Shown one piece after another: positions 30,880 through 36,732 of a stretch of DNA of 38,429 nucleotides. Under the pieces are notes generated by a model that searched no databases, was not told the DNA's origin, and saw only the letters and a list, made by a program, of their open reading frames with translations. The stretch's first letter is position 1. Every line of letters begins with the position of its first letter. The stretch is taken from the NCBI GenBank assembly GCA_017427485.1, contig JAFRSR010000112.1, forward strand, positions 1 to 38,429. The letters are read 5' to 3'. The position numbers and the translations under genes were made by a program. Source of the stretch: Kiritimatiellia bacterium. Lineage in GTDB: Bacteria > Verrucomicrobiota > Kiritimatiellia > RFP12 > UBA1067.

Positions 30880-32307
30880 TCAATTCAACAACAATTTCTC
30901 GGCTGGAACGATGAAATCGAAGTAGCCATCAGCAGGGACGCCTTCCGAGAGCTCTCCCGCATAGACAAGCGCCGTCCGAATCGAACGGTCGGAGGAAACT
31001 TTGAGCCGACGGACCTTCTCACGGACTTCGTCAATCACGCTCCTGTCGATTCTCTTTCGCCGTTTGATTTCAACGACCAAGGCTGTGCTGGCCGTCTGAA
31101 TCAGCAAGTCGATCTGGCAGTTCTCCCCTGCGGCGTTTTTCCGCTGATACGGCGCAGCCGACAAAACCAGAGTCCGTCCGAGTCCCAGATGGGGGAAGAG
31201 CTCCTTGACATGGTTCAGCACCAGCGTTTCAAATTGAAGCCCCAGCCAGGCGTTCCAGCCGACAAGCTGTTCAACGGACGAAAACTTGAAGAGGTTCCGC
31301 TGAATGGCCTCGCGCCTCGGTTCCACATAATGCAGGTAGAACCGTGTATAGGCGTCGCGAATGCGATAGCGTTCGATTCGGAACGGCTCGCCGGTTTCAG
31401 GATTCAGCCCGGCATCTCCGGACACAAACCCCGCATATTCCAGTTCCTTCAGTATTCGGGAAAGCCTTCCATTTGCGGTCTTCTTGCCGGCCGCCGCAAG
31501 TTCCGACATTGAAAGCGGCTTTTCGGAAAGCGCCCGGAGAACCTTCCCCCGGCTTTGCGAGGTTCGCCCGAACACCTCGCTGAAAGTCGCATCAAACTCC
31601 CGAAACAGAAGGCCGTCAGGCGAAAAGCACATCCGGCCGATGTTCTCGGCGACGGAATATCCGGGCTGGATTTCCTCGACATACCGCGGAACACCCCCCG
31701 TCACCGCAAGGAAGTCGAGCTTCTCTAACGTCGAGAGGCGTTCGCCTGCGGCACCCCAGCAAGACACGCATTCGGGCAGCGACAGCTCGGACACCTCGAC
31801 GTCAAGCGAATTCCGTCCGACGAAACCCGTCGAGTTCAGGATATTGTCGGCAATCCAAGAGGAGACCGAACCGCAGAGAACGACGATCAGGTTTTCGTGC
31901 TTGCGCCAGAACTTGTCCCAGGCTCCCTTCAGGAATCCGGCGAAATCGGGATTGCGCGACCCCATCCACGATATCTCGTCAAGGAGGATGACCGTCCGTC
32001 CCTGCTTCGGAACGACCTCGTCAAGCATCTTGAAGGCCGCCGTCCATGACTGCGGTGCGGCTCGGCGACATCCCGTCTGGTCGGAAAGAACCTGGCAGAA
32101 ATGGCGCCGCTGACGCCGATCCGTCATCCCCTTGCAAGGCGGCAGCCCCTCGATCTCGATGAAATGGTCGGCCGTGCGCACCGCGAACTCCTCGATAAGC
32201 GTTGACTTGCCGATACGTCGGCGCCCACGACAGGTCACCAGCGATGCCGTGGGCTTGTTCCACAGCATCCCAAGCGAATCGAGATATTCTTTTCGTCCGA
32301 TGAACAT
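30880..32307 (-). CDS. AAA ATPase with DUF234 C-terminal domain
   Basis: 475 aa. The start MFIGRKEYL (32307) is chosen because AGGA lies 7 nt upstream; the ATG at 32313 sits directly on the Shine-Dalgarno. It has Walker A GRRRIGKST (about 28-36), Walker B RTVILLDEISWMG (about 106-118), sensor VVLCGSVSSW and FLAVTGGVPRYVEEI. A winged-helix region follows (LSMSELAAAGKKTANGRLSR), then the DUF234 nuclease-like end, with QIDLLIQTASTALVVEIKRR matching a D-x(n)-E-x-K pattern. These proteins (archaeal ATPase/DUF234 family) are frequent on mobile DNA; their role is unknown. It has its own promoter framed by palindromes. Confidence 0.9.
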   Translation of the reverse strand: MFIGRKEYLDSLGMLWNKPTASLVTCRGRRRIGKSTLIEEFAVRTADHFIEIEGLPPCKGMTDRRQRRHFCQVLSDQTGCRRAAPQSWTAAFKMLDEVVPKQGRTVILLDEISWMGSRNPDFAGFLKGAWDKFWRKHENLIVVLCGSVSSWIADNILNSTGFVGRNSLDVEVSELSLPECVSCWGAAGERLSTLEKLDFLAVTGGVPRYVEEIQPGYSVAENIGRMCFSPDGLLFREFDATFSEVFGRTSQSRGKVLRALSEKPLSMSELAAAGKKTANGRLSRILKELEYAGFVSGDAGLNPETGEPFRIERYRIRDAYTRFYLHYVEPRREAIQRNLFKFSSVEQLVGWNAWLGLQFETLVLNHVKELFPHLGLGRTLVLSAAPYQRKNAAGENCQIDLLIQTASTALVVEIKRRKRIDRSVIDEVREKVRRLKVSSDRSIRTALVYAGELSEGVPADGYFDFIVPAEKLLLN

Positions 32308-32321
32308 TGCCATCCTACCAC

Positions 32322-32366
32322 GTCGTTGACGACAAGTATTCTATCATTTTCCGCTGACGACGTCAA
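32322..32366 (-). promoter_or_regulatory. Promoter of the DUF234 ATPase with two flanking operators
   Basis: On the minus strand TTGACG (32366-32361), 17-nt spacer, TAGAAT (32343-32338); start near 32331. A palindrome TGACGTCGTCA (32355-32365) covers the -35, and a second, GTCGTTGACGAC (32322-32333), covers the start site. Both contain GACGAC/GTCGTC half-sites, as expected for one repressor. Confidence 0.75.
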
Positions 32367-32445
32367 CTTTCATGTCTACTATTTCACTTTTCAAGAGATA
32401 GTAGCACACAAACTCGCACCCAAAGTCACTCATTGTTCACAAATG

Positions 32446-32535
32446 AATGTTGCCGACGTGGAAATATTGTCAATTTCCAATCCCCAATTCCCAATTGGTC
32501 ATTGGCAACATTGGCAACTGACAACACGGACAACA
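32446..32535. repeat. TTGCCAATGT-type repeat island, copy 3, with CAATYCC heptamers
   Basis: It starts AATGTTGCCGACGTGGAAAT, then has four heptamers at 32471-32498 (CAATTTC, CAATCCC, CAATTCC, CAATTGG), then ATTGGCAAC twice and looser units. It abuts the stop codon of the GH2 gene. Confidence 0.82.
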
Positions 32536-34350
32536 TCAGTCGTTCTCGCTCTTGGCGGTGAAGAGCTTCCGCACCTCGTCGACGACGAGCTTCGGGCGGC
32601 GGTAGAGGTCGTAGAGCCCGCCCGTGTTCACGCCGTAGGAGCGGTTGCGCGCGCCGCGCGTGCGCGTGTAGGTCTTGCAGTCGGTGAACTGCCAGATGGC
32701 GACGCCGGCGATGTCCTTCATCGCGAACATCTCCTCCAGCATGATCTTCTCGTACTCGGCCTGGTGGTCCTCCGTGTACTGCGCGCGGCCGCGCGGGTCG
32801 CGCACGCCGTAGTCGGCCTTCACGCCCGTCTCGCTCACGATGATCGGGCGGTCGTCCTTGTAGCGGTTGCGGAAGTAGGCCACAATCTCCTCGTGGCACG
32901 CGCGGATGTTGTGGCGCATCTCCTCGGAGGAGCCGGTCGCCATCTCCCAGGAGTACCAGCAGGGGTAGGTGTTGTAGGCGATGATGTCCGTGTTCGCATG
33001 GCAGATGTCCTTCAGGTTGCGGTGGCACGCGAAGGTCACGAGATGGCCGGTGTCCTCGGCGCGGAGCGCCGCGAGGAGGCGGTCGACGAGCGCCTTGCAC
33101 GCCTTCGTGTCGGAGTCGGGCTCGTTCAGGAACGCGCTCACGATCACGCACGGGTGGTTGATGGAGTTCCGCGCCATGAGGCGCGTCTCCTCCTCCTGGA
33201 GGTCGCAGAACTCGGGATCGGTCAGCTGCTTCGCCTTGTTGCCCCAGCCGAGGGACTCCTCCCACACGAGCACGCCGAGCTCGTCGCAGAGGTCGAGAAA
33301 CGCCTCGCACTGCGCGTAGTGGCTGCCGCGGACGAAGTTGCCGCCGAGGTCCTTGAGGTTGCGCACGTCCTCGTACATGAGCTGCACGGGCGTGGACACG
33401 CCGAACTCGTAGTGCGACTCGTGGCGGTTCACGCCCTTGAGGTAGACGGGGCGTCCGTTGAGCGTGATGCGCCCCTTCGCCGTGCCCACCTGCCGGATGC
33501 CGAAACGCGTGCTTCGTGCTTCGTGGTTCGTGCCTCGTACGCGAACAGAAACGATGTGGAGGTTCGGCGCGTCGTGGCTCCAGAGCTTGAAGTCGGGCAC
33601 GTTCAGCGTCGCGCGCCGGTTCGCGAAGGCGACCTCGCGCGGCGCGCCGCCGTCGAACGCGACGGATGCGGTAAAGTCCTGTGGTGCATCCTTTCCGACG
33701 AACTGCGCCTCCAGCTCCACGCGGCCCGTCTTGTAGTCGCGCGTGCGCACCACCACGCGGCGCAGCTCCACGGGTTTCACCTGCACGTCGAGCTTCACGC
33801 CGTGGTGGAAGCCGCCGTAGGGGTAGAAGTCGTAGAAATCCCAGAAGAGCTTCACCTTCTTGTTGTCCACCACGGAGTCAACGGCGGCCACGAGCTCATG
33901 GCGTCCGGCCGCGAGCGGGCCGGTGCGGAACTCGAACCTGCTCCACGGCAGCTTGCTGAAGCCGATCTCGCGTCCGTCCACCCAGAAGCGCGAGCGGAGC
34001 CCCACGCCGTCCACCACGAGGAAGGCGTCGGCCGCCGCCTCGGCGAGCTCGAACGTGCGCCGGTAGCAGCCCGTGCCGTGTTGGTTGAAGTAGTGCGAAT
34101 AGGCGTTCCAGCAGCCGGGCACGGTCATCTTGTCGTTCGCCTCGAACGTCGGTAGGGCGGTCGCCCCGCGACCGCCGCCGTCACCCGCCACTTCCTCCAG
34201 CGACTTCCCGCGCTCGAAGCGGAAATCCCACAGGCCGTTCAGGTCGACCGTCTCCATCGCCCCCGCCGTCATCGCGGCGAGCGCAAGCACGGCAAATTGC
34301 CATTTGCGATTTTTGAACAATTGTGGTAATGAATATTTGTGAACAATCAT
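32536..34350 (-). CDS. Secreted GH2-family glycosidase (beta-galactosidase/beta-glucuronidase type)
   Basis: 604 aa from MIVHKYSLPQLFK, with a signal-like hydrophobic stretch (FAVLALAAMTAGA). An ATG 6 nt upstream is possible; GAGG lies at better distance from the chosen one. Domains run in GH2 order: sugar-binding sandwich (LNGLWDFRF to GFHHGVKLDV), immunoglobulin-like domain, then TIM barrel (ITLNGRPVYLKGVNRHESHY). Acid/base Glu is in AFLNEPDSD (about 410) and the nucleophile in IIVSETGV (about 507). The NEPD and SETG forms are nearer to beta-glucuronidase than LacZ, but substrate is not certain. A palindrome (34151-34176) and a heptamer array (33509-33540) are read through in frame. Confidence 0.92.
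   Translation of the reverse strand: MIVHKYSLPQLFKNRKWQFAVLALAAMTAGAMETVDLNGLWDFRFERGKSLEEVAGDGGGRGATALPTFEANDKMTVPGCWNAYSHYFNQHGTGCYRRTFELAEAAADAFLVVDGVGLRSRFWVDGREIGFSKLPWSRFEFRTGPLAAGRHELVAAVDSVVDNKKVKLFWDFYDFYPYGGFHHGVKLDVQVKPVELRRVVVRTRDYKTGRVELEAQFVGKDAPQDFTASVAFDGGAPREVAFANRRATLNVPDFKLWSHDAPNLHIVSVRVRGTNHEARSTRFGIRQVGTAKGRITLNGRPVYLKGVNRHESHYEFGVSTPVQLMYEDVRNLKDLGGNFVRGSHYAQCEAFLDLCDELGVLVWEESLGWGNKAKQLTDPEFCDLQEEETRLMARNSINHPCVIVSAFLNEPDSDTKACKALVDRLLAALRAEDTGHLVTFACHRNLKDICHANTDIIAYNTYPCWYSWEMATGSSEEMRHNIRACHEEIVAYFRNRYKDDRPIIVSETGVKADYGVRDPRGRAQYTEDHQAEYEKIMLEEMFAMKDIAGVAIWQFTDCKTYTRTRGARNRSYGVNTGGLYDLYRRPKLVVDEVRKLFTAKSEND
33509..33540. repeat. Heptamer array (GTGCTTC type) inside the GH2 gene
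   Basis: GTGCTTC, GTGCTTC, GTGGTTC, GTGCCTC, GTAC. On the coding strand it reads about residues 271-281 (RGTNHEARSTR) between the immunoglobulin-like strands. Confidence 0.85.
34151..34176. repeat. GGTAG-type palindromic element in the GH2 gene
   Basis: GGTAG, then GGCGGTCGC / GCGACCGCC with loop CCC. It encodes about residues 55-67 (GGGRGATALP) near the N-terminus. Confidence 0.85.
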
Positions 34351-34363
34351 CTTCATTTCCTCT

Positions 34364-34402
34364 TTAGAGACTTTGCGACTTTTGCGTTCTTTGCGGCAAA
34401 AC
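34364..34402. repeat. CTTTGCG-type tandem island upstream of the GH2 gene
   Basis: Imperfect units CTTTGCGA, CTTTTGCGTT, CTTTGCGG, ending in CAAAAC. Same general design as the CTTTGTGG island at 12699-12733. It fills the gap between mlaE and the GH2 start. Confidence 0.65.
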
Positions 34403-34414
34403 AAAACCGATCCG

Positions 34415-35239
34415 TCAGAACTCGAGATAGAACATCCGCGTGATCATGTAGCCGAACATGAGGATCAGCAGGAAGGAGATGATCACGCTGCGCTGCGTGG
34501 CGCGTCCCACGCCCACCGCACCCAGCCGCGTGGCGAAGCCCTGGTGGCACGAGACCGAACAGATCACCACGCCGAAGACCGTCGCCTTCAGAAGCCCCAC
34601 GAAGAGGTCCTTCAGCTCCGCCATCGTCATCGCGCTCGACATGTACTGGCTGAACGACACGTTGAACTGCGTGTAGCCCACCACGCCGCCGCCCACCACG
34701 CCGAGCACGCAGGCGTAGAACGAGAGGAGCGGCGACATCACGAGGAGACCGCCCATGCGCGGTGCCGCGAGGAAGCGGACCGGCGGGATCGACATGATCT
34801 CGAGCGCCGCGACCTCGTCGTTCACGGTCATCGTGCCGAGCTCGGCGGCCATCGCGCTCCCCACGCACGCCGAAAGGCAGATGCCCGTCACGAACGGGCC
34901 CATCTCGCGGATAAGGGAGATCATCACCGCCGCGCCGAGGTACACCTCCTGGTTGAACCGCCGCAGGGCGAGGCCCACCTGCAACGCGAGGATCATCCCC
35001 GCGAACATCCCCACCACCGTAATCACCGGCAGCGTGCGGATGCCCGTGGAGTAGAGCTGCTTCACCAGTTCGGCGCGTCCGCGCCGGCGGAGGAACGTGC
35101 CCGGCAGGTAGGCAAAAGACTCCGCCATCAGGCGCACGGTCTGCCCGATGCTCGCGAACCAGGCCACGACATGTCGATGCAGAGCAGCCAATCGCCCCGA
35201 CGGGGCGTCTTCGTACAACGGCTCTCTGGTGATGGTCAT
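34415..35239 (-). CDS. mlaE: MlaE-family ABC transporter permease
   Basis: 274 aa. It has the MlaE fold: an N-terminal amphipathic part (FASIGQTVRLMAESFAYL), then about five membrane helices, including TLPVITVVGMFAGMILALQV, the coupling region EVYLGAAVMISLIREMGPFVTG, AAELGTMTVNDEVAALEIM, SPLLSFYACVLGVVGGGVVG and a C-terminal pair (SVIISFLLILMFGYMITRMF). This permease moves phospholipids between the inner and outer membranes, working with an ATPase (MlaF) and an MCE protein (MlaD); neither is in the window next to it. The start MTITREPLY follows an extended -10 by 6 nt with no Shine-Dalgarno, so translation is probably from a nearly leaderless mRNA. Confidence 0.9.
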   Translation of the reverse strand: MTITREPLYEDAPSGRLAALHRHVVAWFASIGQTVRLMAESFAYLPGTFLRRRGRAELVKQLYSTGIRTLPVITVVGMFAGMILALQVGLALRRFNQEVYLGAAVMISLIREMGPFVTGICLSACVGSAMAAELGTMTVNDEVAALEIMSIPPVRFLAAPRMGGLLVMSPLLSFYACVLGVVGGGVVGYTQFNVSFSQYMSSAMTMAELKDLFVGLLKATVFGVVICSVSCHQGFATRLGAVGVGRATQRSVIISFLLILMFGYMITRMFYLEF

Positions 35240-35245
35240 GGGCTT

Positions 35246-35254
35246 AGTATACCA
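35246..35254 (-). promoter_or_regulatory. Extended -10 promoter of mlaE
   Basis: On the minus strand TGGTATACT, an extended -10 (TGn plus TATACT), 6 nt before the ATG at 35239. Same layout as the TetR promoter at 3804-3812. Confidence 0.5.
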
Positions 35255-35273
35255 CAAATCCGCCGCCCACGCG

Positions 35274-36680
35274 TCACCGGAGCGGCTGGCGCCTGTAGAG
35301 CTCGGGGCGGCTCTCGTTGATGTAGAGGTCGTAGGGGTCGCCCGCGCCGGGACCGACGGAGAGCCAGAACGTGCGCTTGCGCTCGTTGAGGTCGATGTCC
35401 GCCCAGGCGAAGCCGTTGTCCTCCAGCGTCTGCGCGGCCCACGTGCCGTCGCGGTCTATGATGCCCGAGGGCAGATGACCCTGACGAGTGCAGAAGAGGA
35501 TCGGCACGCCCGTATCAATCGCGCGTGTCGGCCACACGAAGTCCATGTGGTCCTGCGCGCAGCCCGCGAGCGGGAAAAGCAGGAGCTCGGCGCCGAGGCG
35601 GCGCGTGTACTTGAACGACTCGGAGAACCAGTTGTCCCAGCACGTGAGGCACCCCACCTTCCCGAAGTCGAGCGGAAACACGCAGAAGTCGTCGCCGGGG
35701 AGCATGCCGGACTGGTACTCGCCGCTCGTGAGCGTGACCTTGCGGTAGACGCCCACGAGCTCGCCCGCGCGGTCGACGATGAACGTCGAGTTGTGGTAAG
35801 TGCCCGCGTCCGTGCGCTCGCGCACGTTCATCGCGATGTTGCAGCGGTAGCGCTTCGCGTAGCGGGAGGCAAGCGCGAACGTGGGGCCGCCCGGGATGCG
35901 CTCGGCGGTCTTCTCCGGACACGGCGAGCCCGTGTCCGTGAACACCTCGGAGAAGAGGATGATGTCGGGACGCTCGACGTGCGCAAAGATGTTCGTGAGC
36001 GTCGCCTCGATCTGCGCGAGGCGCCCCGCCACGACGGCGGCGGGGTCGTCCCACGACTTCGGGCGCCGCTCGTGCGGGTTGCCCACCACGCAGCGCACGT
36101 GGCGCGGCGCGGGACGCGCCACCTCCTCCACCTTCAGGCCGGAGACGCGCACCGTCATCGGATGCCACTTCGCGATGAACTCCACGCGCACGCAGTCGCT
36201 CGTGCCTGGCACGGGGAGCGTCTGGTCGAACGTGCGCACGATGCGCCCGTCCGCGGCGGGGGCGTCCCTGTACGCGATGAACTCGCGCTGGAAAAACCGC
36301 TTCCCCGGCGCGCGCCCGTACTTCGGGTCGAACCACGTGACGAACATCATGCAGTCGTTGTAGACATCCGCCTCGCCCGCGCCGAGCGCAATCTCCGCGC
36401 GCGCGGCGAAATGGACGCCGCCCGTGCTGGTCAGCTCGCGCGTGGTCGTCCACCAGCCGATGGACCGCCTCGACGGCAGCGCGATTTCGTGCACGTCGGC
36501 GGAGATTTCGCGTCCCACCGCGGGATCCGGCACGAGCTTCGCGGAGGTAAATGTCCACGGCGCCGCGCCCGACGCGCCGAGGCAGATTGCACCGGCCAAC
36601 GCCGCCACGGCGCGCATGGCGGCAAACGACACGAACATACGTGAAATCCGCACCTCAACACGTCCAATTCGACTTTTCAT
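35274..36680 (-). CDS. Secreted nitrilase-superfamily (carbon-nitrogen hydrolase) protein
   Basis: 468 aa. A basic N-terminus and hydrophobic stretch (AVAALAGAICLGASGAA, about 24-40) look like a signal peptide. Residues about 41-190 form a beta-rich domain (WTTTRELTSTGGVHFAARAE; WHPMTVRVSGLKVE). The nitrilase domain (about 195-450) carries the catalytic triad: Glu245 in ILFSEVFTD, Lys314 in GVYRKVTLT and Cys347 in GCLTCWDNWF. Nitrilases hydrolyse amide or nitrile C-N bonds. Most are cytoplasmic; a secreted one with an N-terminal accessory domain next to secreted glycosidases may act on amidated or N-acetylated glycans or peptides (inference). GGAG precedes the ATG. Confidence 0.85.
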   Translation of the reverse strand: MKSRIGRVEVRISRMFVSFAAMRAVAALAGAICLGASGAAPWTFTSAKLVPDPAVGREISADVHEIALPSRRSIGWWTTTRELTSTGGVHFAARAEIALGAGEADVYNDCMMFVTWFDPKYGRAPGKRFFQREFIAYRDAPAADGRIVRTFDQTLPVPGTSDCVRVEFIAKWHPMTVRVSGLKVEEVARPAPRHVRCVVGNPHERRPKSWDDPAAVVAGRLAQIEATLTNIFAHVERPDIILFSEVFTDTGSPCPEKTAERIPGGPTFALASRYAKRYRCNIAMNVRERTDAGTYHNSTFIVDRAGELVGVYRKVTLTSGEYQSGMLPGDDFCVFPLDFGKVGCLTCWDNWFSESFKYTRRLGAELLLFPLAGCAQDHMDFVWPTRAIDTGVPILFCTRQGHLPSGIIDRDGTWAAQTLEDNGFAWADIDLNERKRTFWLSVGPGAGDPYDLYINESRPELYRRQPLR

Positions 36681-36732
36681 CGATTCAACTCCGTTTCATT
36701 CTTGTGCGCTCCGCTCGCGCAAGGCGACGGAT

